Shown here piece after piece: positions 25,583 through 36,405 of a DNA stretch of 64,000 nucleotides. Every line of letters starts with the position of its first letter. Position 1 is the stretch's first letter. This DNA is from Planctomycetota bacterium (GTDB lineage: Bacteria; Planctomycetota; UBA8742; UBA2392): NCBI GenBank assembly GCA_019636195.1, contig JAHBYA010000008.1, forward strand, positions 104,675 through 168,674, read 5' to 3'. The position numbers were made by a program, and so were the translations under genes. The notes below the pieces were generated by a model, which had not been told where the DNA came from, did not search any database, and saw only the letters and a list, made by a program, of their open reading frames with translations.

Positions 25583-25849
25583 ATGATTACCAAGAAGCGC
25601 CGCGCCGACCTTGTGAAAGAGTACGGGCGTGGAGACGGCGATACGGGCTCGGTTGAAGTGCAGGTAGCCCTGCTGACCGAGGAGATCAACAACCTCACCG
25701 TTCACCTCAAGATTCACAAAAAGGATCACAGCAGCCGCCGCGGCCTGTTGCGCATGGTCGGCAAGCGCAGTTCGCTGCTGAAGTACCTCGGCGAAACCGA
25801 TGAAAACCGCTATCGCGACTTGATCGGCAAGCTGGGGATTCGCAAGTAA
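25583..25849 (+). CDS. rpsO: 30S ribosomal protein S15
   Basis: Small-subunit assembly protein binding 16S rRNA h22/h23. The 88 residues include [40 protein letters not shown] and [19 protein letters not shown], all signature S15 sequence. GGAAAGGAAACG gives a strong ribosome site before the ATG at 25583, fixing the start 37 codons inside a longer open frame. It sits directly before pnp, the common rpsO-pnp order, with a hairpin between. Confidence 0.97.
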   Translation: MITKKRRADLVKEYGRGDGDTGSVEVQVALLTEEINNLTVHLKIHKKDHSSRRGLLRMVGKRSSLLKYLGETDENRYRDLIGKLGIRK

Positions 25850-25854
25850 GAATG

Positions 25855-25884
25855 GGGCGGGCCTTTTGGCCCGCCCGCATGTTT
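25855..25884 (+). terminator. Terminator/attenuator between rpsO and pnp
   Basis: A 9-bp stem GGGCGGGCC/GGCCCGCCC with a TTTT loop is followed by GCATGTTTTC. It is probably a partial terminator, allowing read-through into pnp. Confidence 0.75.
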
Positions 25885-25944
25885 TCGGGGCGTGTTGCCC
25901 CGGCTAGTGCATGGGGTCCGGGACCCTGTCTCCTGGCGGACACA

Positions 25945-25976
25945 GAGGCCTGTGCTTGGCAGCAAGCACCCGCCTC
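25945..25976 (+). promoter_or_regulatory. Structured pnp 5' leader, hairpin
   Basis: A two-tier hairpin: outer stem GAGGC/GCCTC and inner stem GTGCTTG/CAAGCAC with loop GCAG. With a second hairpin at 26054-26069 (GCCCCAA/TTGGGGC) it makes the ~200-nt pnp leader strongly structured. By analogy with E. coli pnp, such stems can be RNase III-type autoregulation targets; that role is inferred. Confidence 0.5.
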
Positions 25977-26083
25977 TCTGCCCGCCCGGGCAATCACCCG
26001 ACCCTTTGCACCATTTGAAACGGCTCCTCCAGAGACAGGGAAGGAGCACTTGTGCCCCAATTTTGGGGCGAGAAAGTCACATT

Positions 26084-28339
<2,256 letters not shown>

Positions 28340-28381
28340 GGAGCAATGCAGAGAGGGCGGTTCAGTTTGAACGGTTCAACA

Positions 28382-28409
28382 AAGGGGCGGCCACCGGTGG
28401 CCGCCCCTT
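28382..28409. terminator. Perfect 28-bp palindrome between pnp and gspF
   Basis: AAGGGGCGGCCACC joined to its exact complement lies between convergent genes. There is no long T-run on either strand, but the position fits a bidirectional terminator. Confidence 0.7.
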
Positions 28410-28435
28410 CTGCGCCTGCAAACATCCGTGCCGAC

Positions 28436-30076
28436 TTACCGCATGCCGCCCGTGCTCATCTGCAGCAACGGGATGATCACCGCCGCCACGATGCCGCCCA
28501 CCACCACGGCCATGAACACGATCATGATCGGCTCAATCAACCCGGTCATGCGCTGGATGCTGATATCTACTTCTTCGTCGTAGGCCACAGCCACCCGCTC
28601 AAGCAGTTGCTCAAGCTCGCCGGTCTGCTCGCCGACTGCGATCATGTAGCCCACTACCGGCGGAAACACGCCCGACTTCTTGATCGGCGTTGAGATGTCC
28701 GTGCCCTCGATGATGCTGTCGTGCACGCCCTGGATTACCTCCTGCAGCGCGCGGTTGCCGACAATCTTTCGCACGATGCGCAGCGCCTCAAGGGCCGGCA
28801 TGCCTGAGCGCAGCAGCACGGCAAACGTGATGGCAAAACGGCTGACGGCGGTCTTGCGCAGCAGGTCGCCCACCAGCGGCATCTTCAGCTTGGCGGTGTC
28901 CCACTTGAGCTTGAAGCTGTCGCGCTGCAGCGCCCCTTGCAGAAAGAACATGCCGACCAGCGGGCCCTTCAGCAGGATTTCCCAGTACGTGGACATGAAG
29001 GCGCTGATCGTGACCAGTATCTGGGTCGGCAGCGGCAGCGGAATCTTTTGCGCGATCAGGATTTCCGTGATCTTGGGTACCACGAACGTCATCAGGGCGG
29101 CGACCACGAGCACGCTGATCGTCAACATGATGATCGGGTACATCATTGCGTTGATTACTTTGTTGCGCAGCTTGTTCTGGTTGGCCAGGTACTCGGCGAT
29201 GCGCGACAGCACTTCGTCAAGCCGGCCCGAGGCCTGGCCCGCACGCACCATGTTGATGTACAGGCTGTTGAAGTAGCCGGGGCAGGTTTCCAGCGCGTTG
29301 GCAAAGTCGGTGCCCTGGGTGATTTGCTCGCGGAGGTGGCGCAGCGTCTTGCTCATGCCCGGGCTTTCCGCCTGCTCAATGCACGCGGTCAGCGCCTGCG
29401 CCAGCGGTATGCCGCTGTGGATCAGCGTGGCAAGCTGGCGGGTAAACGCACTGACTTCGCGCAGGCTTTGCACCTTGTCGTTGCCCTCGTCGGCGCCGGT
29501 GTCTTTCATCTTGGCGATGCTGATCATGCACATGCCCGCCAAGCCGCCATAGATCAGCGCCAACAGGCCCATGACGTAGTTGCTTTCGGTCACCAGGTTG
29601 TAGAAGGGCAGGGCCGCCTCAATGCCCGCAAAGATCGCGGTGACGAACAGCGCCCAGGTCTTGCCCTTCAGGATCATCCACCCGAACAGGCCTGCCGCAA
29701 TCGCGGACGCAATCTTGACCGCGACGTCGATGCCGGTCAGGCCGGCTTCCAGGGCTTCGCCGGCAACCGCGACCTCGGGTTGGCTGCGCCAACGCAGCAC
29801 TAGGTGCAACAGCATCACGCCGGCGGAGATGATGGCGAGCGTGCCGGTGTAAGTGACAATCTGGGGCAACTCAGATGAAACAACGACTTTCTTCTGGCCG
29901 AGCTCGTCTTTCACGACCTCGCGCTTGGCCATACTGCCGCGAACTTCCTTGATATCGGTGACGTAGATCTTCTGGTGGCGCAGCTTTTCCCGGGCGTCGC
30001 GGGCGGTTTCAGCGTCAATGACGCCGCTTGCGGCTCTGCCTTTTGCGTTTAGCGCTTTGTATTCAAAGACGGGCAA
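28436..30076 (-). CDS. Type II secretion / type IV pilus inner-membrane platform protein with extra membrane insertion
   Basis: GspF/PilC proteins anchor the assembly ATPase and drive pilus or pseudopilus growth. The start TTG at 30076 gives the typical N-terminus PVFEYKALNAKGRAASGVID. Two T2SSF domains are present: REVSAFTRQLATLIHSGIPL onward (~207-340) and WDTAKLKMPLVGDLLRKTAV onward (~410-546), each with membrane helices; the GEQTGELEQLLERVA motif fits. At 546 residues it is ~140 longer than usual. The extra ~130 residues (70-200) between the N-terminal tail and first T2SSF domain contain four predicted helices (for example GTLAIISAGVMLLHLVL and YVMGLLALIYGGLAGMCMIS). It is encoded divergently from pilT, so the two probably act in the same machine. 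Confidence 0.92.
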   Translation of the reverse strand: MPVFEYKALNAKGRAASGVIDAETARDAREKLRHQKIYVTDIKEVRGSMAKREVVKDELGQKKVVVSSELPQIVTYTGTLAIISAGVMLLHLVLRWRSQPEVAVAGEALEAGLTGIDVAVKIASAIAAGLFGWMILKGKTWALFVTAIFAGIEAALPFYNLVTESNYVMGLLALIYGGLAGMCMISIAKMKDTGADEGNDKVQSLREVSAFTRQLATLIHSGIPLAQALTACIEQAESPGMSKTLRHLREQITQGTDFANALETCPGYFNSLYINMVRAGQASGRLDEVLSRIAEYLANQNKLRNKVINAMMYPIIMLTISVLVVAALMTFVVPKITEILIAQKIPLPLPTQILVTISAFMSTYWEILLKGPLVGMFFLQGALQRDSFKLKWDTAKLKMPLVGDLLRKTAVSRFAITFAVLLRSGMPALEALRIVRKIVGNRALQEVIQGVHDSIIEGTDISTPIKKSGVFPPVVGYMIAVGEQTGELEQLLERVAVAYDEEVDISIQRMTGLIEPIMIVFMAVVVGGIVAAVIIPLLQMSTGGMR

Positions 30077-30105
30077 GGCCGGTCCCGGGCTGCAAGTTCT
30101 TGGTT

Positions 30106-30210
30106 TCAGGGAAGGGGCCTGTCCCCTTCAATGGCAGGTGCCAGGCCACGGGTTGCCGGTTTCAGGCGCTGTACCCACCTGAAACCGCTACCAGAAACCT
30201 GAAACCTGCC
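30106..30210. repeat. Dispersed repeat words and hairpin in the gspF-pilT spacer
   Basis: The spacer holds GGTTTCAGG, GAAGGGG/CCCCTTC (a short hairpin around 30118-30137), GCAGGTGCC and CAGAAACCTGAAACCTGCC (30192-30210). These words recur at 8892 and 44805. Confidence 0.65.
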
Positions 30211-30358
30211 TATCTAACGCACAGGCTGCCTTACAGTTGAACACATTTCCACGGGCGTTCGGCATTGTCTGCCCCTTGTTCATGGAATAGACTTGGGGCA
30301 GTCTCTGTCACACACGAGAAATGCACCACGCCGGGGGAACCGGCAAAAAGGAGCCGCC

Positions 30359-31609
30359 ATGCCTGCGCCCAACCAGCCCGGCAGCAACCCCTATCTGCGC
30401 CAACCCAGCGGCGCCCAACCGGCCACACAGCAAGGCGGATGGGAAGGCGGCGGGTGGGAAGGCGGTGAAGCCGCCCCTGAACCGCACGCGCCCCGCTACG
30501 CTGACCAGGGCGGCAACGCCTTTGCCACCTCAGGGCTGATGAACCAGTTGCTGGAAATCGCCGAAAGCGAAGACGCGTCCGACCTTCACCTGTGCGCGGG
30601 CGCCCCGCCGGTGCTTCGCATCCACGGTCGCCTCGTTCCTGTCGAAGCCAAGGTGCTGACGCCCGATGACACCGAAGCTGCCCTGCGCATCATTCTGTCC
30701 GACCGCGACATGGAACGCTTTTACGAGCACCGCGCGATCGACTGCACGCACACCTCGCCCGACGGGAAAAGCCGCTTTCGTGTCAGCGCGTATGTCCAGC
30801 GCGGCGCCGTGACCGTCGTCTATCGGCGCATCCCCAGCGACGTCAAGCCATTCAACAGCCTGGGCCTGCCGCCCGCGGCGGGCAAGCTGCATACGCTGAA
30901 AGACGGCATGATCCTGTGCGTCGGCCCCACGGGCTGCGGCAAGAGCACCACGCTGGCCACGATCATTGACCAGATTAACGAAAACTACAACTACAACATC
31001 ATCACCATCGAAGACCCGATTGAGTTTGTGCACCGCCACAAGCGCAGCCTTGTCAACCAGCGTGAGCTGTACAGCGACACCAACACCTTCCGTGACGCGC
31101 TGCACTTTGCGCTGCGTGAAGACCCCAACGTCATCATGGTCGGCGAAATGCGCGACCTTGAAACCATGCGCACCGCCATCACCGCCGCTGAAACCGGCCA
31201 CTTGGTGCTGAGCACGCTGCACGCCATCGACTGCATTGCCACCATCGACCGCATGTGCGCCATGTTCCCCACTGAGGAACAGGAATACGTGCGCATGCAG
31301 CTTTCGATGGTGCTGCGCGCCGTGATTGCGCAGCGGCTGATGCCCACGAAAAACGAAGACCGCCGCGTGATGGTCGCCGAGTTCATGATCGTCACGCCCG
31401 GCATTGCCAACATGATTCGACAGGGCCAGCAGGCCCTGATCTACCAGGCCATCGAAACTGGCGCGCAGCACGGCATGATCAGCTTCGACAAGGCGCTGGT
31501 GAACATGGCGCGCAAGGGCCTGATCGACCCGGACCTCGCCATTCGCCAGGCCCGCCACCAGAAGGGCGTGGCCGATGCGCTGGGCAAGGGCGCCTCGCTC
31601 AAGACCTGA
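30359..31609 (+). CDS. Type IV pilus retraction ATPase PilT-like
   Basis: A hexameric cytoplasmic motor that depolymerises pili. The 416 residues start with a glycine/proline-rich disordered leader (~1-55), then the PilT N-domain (LEIAESEDASDLHLCAGAPP) and the GSPII_E core: Walker A GPTGCGKST (189-197), Asp box TIEDPIEFVH, Walker B GEMRDLETM, and His box LSTLHAIDC. It follows the PilT rather than PilB layout (short N-domain, no MshEN, and no tetra-Cys). AAAAAGGAG lies 6 nt before the ATG at 30359. A PilT-type ATPase next to the GspF implies a pilus system, but no pilin or PilB gene is in the window. Confidence 0.92.
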   Translation: MPAPNQPGSNPYLRQPSGAQPATQQGGWEGGGWEGGEAAPEPHAPRYADQGGNAFATSGLMNQLLEIAESEDASDLHLCAGAPPVLRIHGRLVPVEAKVLTPDDTEAALRIILSDRDMERFYEHRAIDCTHTSPDGKSRFRVSAYVQRGAVTVVYRRIPSDVKPFNSLGLPPAAGKLHTLKDGMILCVGPTGCGKSTTLATIIDQINENYNYNIITIEDPIEFVHRHKRSLVNQRELYSDTNTFRDALHFALREDPNVIMVGEMRDLETMRTAITAAETGHLVLSTLHAIDCIATIDRMCAMFPTEEQEYVRMQLSMVLRAVIAQRLMPTKNEDRRVMVAEFMIVTPGIANMIRQGQQALIYQAIETGAQHGMISFDKALVNMARKGLIDPDLAIRQARHQKGVADALGKGASLKT

Positions 31610-31624
31610 GATGTCACCCCGAAA

Positions 31625-31654
31625 GCCCCCGACGCCCGTCGGGGGCACTTTTTT
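31625..31654 (+). terminator. Terminator after pilT
   Basis: A 10-bp stem GCCCCCGACG/CGTCGGGGGC with a 2-nt loop is followed by ACTTTTTT. Confidence 0.93.
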
Positions 31655-31715
31655 GTCTGCCGCGGCTGTGACCTTGGCCGCGGGGTTTTTGCTTACGGGC
31701 TTATGCTTTGCCCGC

Positions 31716-31721
31716 TATCTT
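31716..31721 (+). promoter_or_regulatory. -10-like TATCTT for the M3 peptidase
   Basis: TATCTT lies ~17 nt before the ATG at 31738, with GCGCGGAG between. The transcript leader would be ~10 nt. Confidence 0.5.
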
Positions 31722-31737
31722 GCGCGCGGAGACCATG

Positions 31738-33435
31738 ATGAACATCCCCGCCTTTGCCGACCTTACCGCCGAAAAACCGACCTACGAAGCCGCCCAGGCC
31801 GAAATGGCCGCCGTTCACGCCGCCTTCGACAACGCGCCCGACGCGGCCGGCCAGATTGCGGCTGTGAAGCGCTGGAACGAGATGCGCCGCAAACACCGCA
31901 CCTGGAGCAGCCTTGTCGGCCTGCGCTTCAACCAGGACACCCGCAACCCCCAGTACAAAGCGGATCGCGACTACCGCGACGCCCTTGAGCCCAAGCTCAC
32001 GAACCTGAACAACGACCTCAAGAAGAAAGTGCTCGCCAGCCAGCACCGCGACGCCCTGCTGAAAGCGCTCGGCTCGCAGGCCTTTGCCCTTTGGGACTTT
32101 GACGCCCGTGCCCACAGCCCAGCCATTGAACCTGAAGAAGTGAAGATCAGCCGCCTGGGCGCCCAGTACACCGAGTTGCAGGCCGCCGCCATCTTCGACT
32201 TCAAGGGCGAGAAGCTGAACATGCCCGCGCTGGGCAAGTACTACACCGACCTTGACCGTAACACCCGCCATGAGGCGCGCAAACTGCAGTTCGGCTGGTA
32301 TGCCAGCCAAAGGCCGAAGCTGGATGCGATTTTTGACGAGCTGGTCAAGCTGCGCCACGAAAGCGCCCGCAAGCTGGGCCTGCGCAGTTTCATTGAGCTC
32401 GGCTACCTGCGCATGCACCGCATTGACTACGGCCTTGAAGACATCAAGCGCCTGCGCAAGCAGGTGATCGACGAAGTCGTGCCCCTGTGCATGCAACTGG
32501 CAAAGCAGCAGGCGGCCACGCTGGGCGTTGACAAGGCCATGTACTGGGACGACGGCATCCACGACGCCAAGGGCAGCCCGCGCCCCCACGGCGACTATGA
32601 CTGGATGGTCAAGCGCGCGCAGGAGATGTTCGACGACATCGGCCACGGCCTGGGCGACTTCTTCCGCCTGATGAATGAAAAGGGCCTGCTGGACCTGAAA
32701 TCACGCGAAGGCAAGGCCGGCGGCGGCTTTTGTACCAGCTTTCCGGTCTATGGCGTGCCGTTTGTGTTTGCCAACTTCAACGGCAGCAAGGGCGACGTGG
32801 AAGTCTTTACGCACGAGATGGGCCACGCCTTCCAAAACTGGAGCTCACGCCACCACGAGCTGCCCGACTACCACTGGCCCACCTACGAAAGCGCCGAGAT
32901 CCACAGCATGAGCCTTGAGTTCATCACCTGGCCGTGGATGGAAAAGTTCTTTGAGCAGGACGCCGACCGCTTTCGGCGCGCGCACCTGATCGGCAGCCTG
33001 TTCTTTATCCCCTACGGCACAGCAGTCGATCACTTTCAACACATGGTGTATGAGCGGCCCGACGCGACGGCACAGCAGCGCTTTGAAATGTGGCGCGAGT
33101 GCGAGCGCACGTACCTGCCCTGGCGCGACTACGGCGATTTGCCCCACGCGAGCGAAGGCGGGTTCTGGCAGGTGCAGCGGCATATCTACCTCAGCCCGTT
33201 CTATTACATCGATTACGTGCTGGCCCAGTTGTGCGCATTGCAGTTCTGGGTACGAGTCAATGAAAACCGCGACCAGGCCATGCAGGACTACGCGGCCCTG
33301 TGCAAACGCGGCGGAGAGGCCCCGTTTCAAGAGCTGGCAAAGTCGGCAGGCTTAAAGAGCCCCTTTGAACAAGGCGCCCTGACCAGAATCATCCAGCAAG
33401 CCAAAGACTGGCTGAAGTCCCAATCCAGCCCGTAA
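31738..33435 (+). CDS. M3-family oligoendopeptidase
   Basis: A cytosolic zinc oligopeptidase. The 565 residues contain FTHEMGHAFQNW with HExxH at 359-363 and, ~25 residues later, ESAEIHSMSLEFITWPWMEK, whose Glu supplies the third ligand, as in oligoendopeptidase F and Pz-peptidase-type M3 enzymes. The helical N-domain (1-300) is typical. GGAG sits just before tandem ATGs at 31735 and 31738; I chose 31738 for the better spacing. No signal peptide is present. It probably degrades short peptides from intracellular proteolysis or uptake. Confidence 0.92.
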   Translation: MNIPAFADLTAEKPTYEAAQAEMAAVHAAFDNAPDAAGQIAAVKRWNEMRRKHRTWSSLVGLRFNQDTRNPQYKADRDYRDALEPKLTNLNNDLKKKVLASQHRDALLKALGSQAFALWDFDARAHSPAIEPEEVKISRLGAQYTELQAAAIFDFKGEKLNMPALGKYYTDLDRNTRHEARKLQFGWYASQRPKLDAIFDELVKLRHESARKLGLRSFIELGYLRMHRIDYGLEDIKRLRKQVIDEVVPLCMQLAKQQAATLGVDKAMYWDDGIHDAKGSPRPHGDYDWMVKRAQEMFDDIGHGLGDFFRLMNEKGLLDLKSREGKAGGGFCTSFPVYGVPFVFANFNGSKGDVEVFTHEMGHAFQNWSSRHHELPDYHWPTYESAEIHSMSLEFITWPWMEKFFEQDADRFRRAHLIGSLFFIPYGTAVDHFQHMVYERPDATAQQRFEMWRECERTYLPWRDYGDLPHASEGGFWQVQRHIYLSPFYYIDYVLAQLCALQFWVRVNENRDQAMQDYAALCKRGGEAPFQELAKSAGLKSPFEQGALTRIIQQAKDWLKSQSSP

Positions 33436-33586
33436 GCGGTGAAACCACGCATAGCAAGAAACAAGAGCCCGGAGCGCCAGCGACGGGTCAGGACTCACCA
33501 CAGAGCCCCAGAGAACCCGGAGCACTGCAACCGCAGTCCACAGACAAGCGCGTGTCTGGCACGGGCATCCCGCCCGTGCCACCGGT
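33436..33586. repeat. Intergenic region with ACCACAGAG-type repeat
   Basis: This region lies between convergent genes. Positions 33496-33523 (CACCACAGAG..CCAGAGAAC.CGGAG) match 61290-61326 closely, showing a dispersed repeat family. No gene is seen. Confidence 0.65.
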
Positions 33587-35797
33587 TCAAAACTGGGCCG
33601 CTTGCGTGATGGCTTGCTTGATCCATGCCGGCTGCGGCAGGATTTCGGGCTCGAGGATCGTGCTGAAAGGTACCGGGCTGAAGCGGGCGCCTACTCTTTG
33701 CACCGGGGCGTCTAAGTACTCAAAGGCCTTGTTGGCGATCAGGGCAGCGACCTCTCCGCCGAAGCCTCCGAACTCGGGGCCTTCGTGGGCGATCACCACC
33801 CGGCCGGTCTTCTTTACCCACTCGATGATCGTTTCTTCGTCCAGGGGCACGAGGCTGCGCAGGTCGATGACGGCGACACTGATGTTCGACGTACGGTGTT
33901 CGGCGTTCGGTGTTGAACCGCCGGTGTCGGTGCTTCTTACAAACTCGGGGCTGCGGCGCTCGGGACCGGTGTATGCCGTTTGATCGGTACCCCCGTCGCT
34001 CGCGCTCCGGGCTCCTGTTTCCTGGGTCGAAAGTTCTTCGGCGGCTTTCAGTGCCATCATCAGCGCGTTGCCGTATGAAAAAACGACAACGTCTGTGCCT
34101 TGCCGCCTTACGCGGGCCTTGCCGAAGGGGACTTCAAAATCTTCCGGTATGTGGCAGCGGGTGCGCGGGTCGTTGTACAGCCCCTTGGGCTCCATGAACA
34201 ACGTGGGGCCCTGCGACTTCATGGCTGTGCGCACCAGGCCGTAGGCGTCGTCGGCAAAGGCCGGATAGACAATGCGCACGCCGGGGATGTTGGCCAGCGA
34301 GCCCTCAATCGTCTGGCTGTGGTATAGCCCGCCGCCGATGTAGCCGCCGGACGCAAGCCGTATCAGCACGTTGGGCGTAAACTGGCCCCTTGTGCGGTAG
34401 TAGTCGTGGCTGCACTCAAGGTACTGGTCCATGGCAGGCCAGAAGTAGTCGGCGAATTCGGCGCCTTCAACGACCACGCGAATTTTGGGGTCAAAGCGGC
34501 TCATGCCGTTGGCTGTGCCAAGGATGTAATTCTCGGCAATGGGGCCATTGAACACCCGCGCCGGGCCGAACTCGGCTTGCATGCCCTTGGTGACGAGAAA
34601 GATGCCCTCTTTCTCTTTGTTGGCGATGTCCTGGCCCCACAGAAAGGTGTCGGGGTTGTCGCGGAACTCGCGGCGCAGCGCCGCGTTGATGCCCTGTCGC
34701 AGCGTTAGGCCGCGGCCCTTGGTGTCTTCGGGGTGGGCGACGTACTTGACGCCTTCGGCGTCGCCATGGGGCTTCTGTTCAGGCGGCTCATAGGCCGGCG
34801 GAAAGATGAACTCTAGTGCGGTCGTGGGGTCGGGTTTGGGGGCTTGCTCGCCGTGTTTGCGGGCGTCTTCGAACTCGGCCTTGGCGGCTTGCTCAACTTC
34901 GGCCAGTTCGGTTTCGCTGACGCCTTCGTCGATCAACCACTTGCGGAAGATCGGCAGGGGGTCTTTGGCGCGGGCTTCCGCCAGTTCCTTGTCGTCGCGG
35001 TACAGGTGGTGGGCGTCGCTGTTACTGTGGCTGCCGATGCGCACGCAGTAGGCATAGACGATGGCCGGGCCTTGGAAGGCAGCCGCATAGTCGGCGGCTT
35101 CCTGCATGGCCTTGAAACAAGCCAGCGTGTCGGTGCCGTCAACTTGCCAGATCTTCACGCCGTCAATGCCGGCGAAATTCTGCGCAAGGCAGGCGTTGGC
35201 GGCCTGGTCGCGTTTGGGCACGCTTATGCCATAGCCGTTGTCCTGCATGACGGTGACGACGGGCGTGCGCTCTTTGCTGATGCCGTTGAGGGCTTCGTAC
35301 ACGTAGCCTTCGGCTGCGCTGGATTCGCCAAAGCTGCAAAAAACGATAGCGTCGCTTTTGTAGTACTTGATCGCGCGGGCCAGCCCGGCGGCGTGTTGAA
35401 TGTGGTTGCTGACGCAACTGCTCACGTTCTGGATGCCGATGCTTTGCTTGGCGAAGTGGTTGCTCATGTGGCGGCCGCCGCCGGCGACGTCGGCGTCGCG
35501 GGACAGGCCGTTGAGTATCACCTCGCGGGCGGTGATGCCGCCCGCCAGCGCGGTGGTCAAATCGCGGTAGTACGGAAACAGAAAGTCCTTGCCCGGCCGG
35601 AACGTACAGCCAAGCGCAAGCTGGATGGCGTCGTGGCCGGCGTTGGGGGCGTGGTAGCTCCAGCCCATGGCTTTGCGCAGGAAGTTGGGCGCTTCGTCGT
35701 CGATCAGGCGCCCAAGCACCATCAGGTGATAAGCGCGGGCATGGCCCGGGTAGTTGGGTGGCGTGGCGCGTTTGGCGGGTGATTTAGTCTTGCCCAT
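33587..35797 (-). CDS. Fused E1 alpha-beta 2-oxo acid dehydrogenase (branched-chain/pyruvate type)
   Basis: This E1 enzyme decarboxylates 2-oxo acids with thiamine diphosphate and passes the acyl group to E2. Residues ~1-350 are the alpha part (YYRDLTTALAGGITAREVIL; TPP motif GESSAAEG ... NGYGIS; GSHSNSDAHHLYRD). Residues ~375-736 are the beta part (LTLRQGINAALRREFRDNPD; FNGPIAENYILGTANGMSRF; GLYHSQTIEGSLANIPGVRI). Normally these are two genes. Residues ~590-639 are an insertion not expected in the family, low-complexity and repeat-like (ETGARSASDGGTDQ; STPNAEHRTSN). AGGG precedes the ATG at 35797; the open frame extends 206 codons upstream but crosses the tRNA, so that part is rejected. E2/E3 genes are not in the window. 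Confidence 0.92.
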   Translation of the reverse strand: MGKTKSPAKRATPPNYPGHARAYHLMVLGRLIDDEAPNFLRKAMGWSYHAPNAGHDAIQLALGCTFRPGKDFLFPYYRDLTTALAGGITAREVILNGLSRDADVAGGGRHMSNHFAKQSIGIQNVSSCVSNHIQHAAGLARAIKYYKSDAIVFCSFGESSAAEGYVYEALNGISKERTPVVTVMQDNGYGISVPKRDQAANACLAQNFAGIDGVKIWQVDGTDTLACFKAMQEAADYAAAFQGPAIVYAYCVRIGSHSNSDAHHLYRDDKELAEARAKDPLPIFRKWLIDEGVSETELAEVEQAAKAEFEDARKHGEQAPKPDPTTALEFIFPPAYEPPEQKPHGDAEGVKYVAHPEDTKGRGLTLRQGINAALRREFRDNPDTFLWGQDIANKEKEGIFLVTKGMQAEFGPARVFNGPIAENYILGTANGMSRFDPKIRVVVEGAEFADYFWPAMDQYLECSHDYYRTRGQFTPNVLIRLASGGYIGGGLYHSQTIEGSLANIPGVRIVYPAFADDAYGLVRTAMKSQGPTLFMEPKGLYNDPRTRCHIPEDFEVPFGKARVRRQGTDVVVFSYGNALMMALKAAEELSTQETGARSASDGGTDQTAYTGPERRSPEFVRSTDTGGSTPNAEHRTSNISVAVIDLRSLVPLDEETIIEWVKKTGRVVIAHEGPEFGGFGGEVAALIANKAFEYLDAPVQRVGARFSPVPFSTILEPEILPQPAWIKQAITQAAQF
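33880..34030. repeat. In-frame repeat-like insertion inside the E1 beta domain
   Basis: About 150 bp encode ~50 extra residues between ALMMALKAAEEL and VAVIDLRSLVPLDEE, which are normally nearly adjacent. Near 33886-33915 the DNA reads GTTCGACGTACGGTGTTCGG then CGTTCGGTGT, an internally repetitive word typical of dispersed intergenic repeats. Confidence 0.7.
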
Positions 35798-35925
35798 CGT
35801 GGACCCTGCGGCGGTGCATGGATTGTGAATTACGGCCCAAAGCCGTACCGAACCGTACTTTGTACCAAAGGCCCTGCGTTTGCGCGATGATTCCACAAGG
35901 GGGCGGGCAAGGGTGCAAGGGCCGG

Positions 35926-35953
35926 TGGACAACGGCGCGGGCAAGGCTATCTT
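35926..35953 (+). promoter_or_regulatory. Promoter of the 62-residue membrane protein
   Basis: TGGACA (35926-35931), a 16-bp spacer and TATCTT (35948-35953) lie 18 nt before the ATG at 35972. GGAGG fits between. Confidence 0.6.
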
Positions 35954-35971
35954 CGGCGCCGGAGGTGCAAC

Positions 35972-36160
35972 ATGCTGGCTGAGACGGGTGGAGTGCTGGG
36001 CTTTTTCGCGGGCGCGGCAATTTTGCTGATGACGATTCCGCTGGCGACAATGGGCGGCGGCATCGGCCTGTTGCTGGGCTGGCCGATCATCGGCTTTCTG
36101 CTTGCGCCGTTCATCAAGGTCGCCAGCGCCAATGATGACGATGAGGACGAAGACGAGTAG
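35972..36160 (+). CDS. Small membrane protein with acidic tail
   Basis: A 62-residue protein with two hydrophobic segments (VLGFFAGAAILLMTIPLATM and GGIGLLLGWPIIGFLLAPFI) linked by a glycine turn, followed by a charged tail DDDEDEDE. GGAGGTG lies 6 nt before the ATG at 35972, a promoter is visible just upstream, and a terminator follows, so it is a complete small transcription unit. No family is recognised. The form suggests a small helical hairpin with an exposed acidic end. Confidence 0.75.
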   Translation: MLAETGGVLGFFAGAAILLMTIPLATMGGGIGLLLGWPIIGFLLAPFIKVASANDDDEDEDE

Positions 36161-36183
36161 TCCGCATTGCAAACTCAACAAAG

Positions 36184-36212
36184 CCGTGCGCTCACGCGCA
36201 CGGTTCTTGTTT
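36184..36212 (+). terminator. Terminator after the small membrane protein
   Basis: An 8-bp stem CCGTGCGC/GCGCACGG with loop TCAC is followed by TTCTTGTTT. Confidence 0.85.
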
Positions 36213-36216
36213 AAAC

Positions 36217-36316
36217 CGCTAAGGATCACCAAGAGGGGAAGACCTTCGCGGTGCTTAGCGGCCCTTCGCGGTTCACCAAACAGCCTTCGCGCCGGACTTT
36301 CGTCCGGCGCGAAGGC
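36217..36316. repeat. CTTCGCG-type repeat block next to tRNA-Leu
   Basis: The block between the terminator and the tRNA contains repeated CCTTCGCGGT, CTTCGCG and the hairpin TTCGCGCCGGAC / GTCCGGCGCGAA (~36288-36313). Similar CGCGAAG words recur at 61237-61260. Confidence 0.65.
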
Positions 36317-36405
36317 TGGTGCCGGGGGAGGGACTTGAACCCTCACGCCCACTGAAGGACTGCGGATTTTGAATCCGCCGCGTCTGCCAATTCCGCCACC
36401 CCGGC
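36317..36405 (-). tRNA. tRNA-Leu (CAA anticodon)
   Basis: On the minus strand the acceptor GCCGGGG pairs with CCCCGGC, followed by discriminator A and an encoded CCA. The anticodon arm is GCGGA-TTCAAAA-TCCGC, giving anticodon CAA for UUG codons. A long variable arm and the GGTTCAAGTCC T-arm fit class II tRNA-Leu. It lies 44 bp downstream of arfB on the same strand. Confidence 0.95.
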
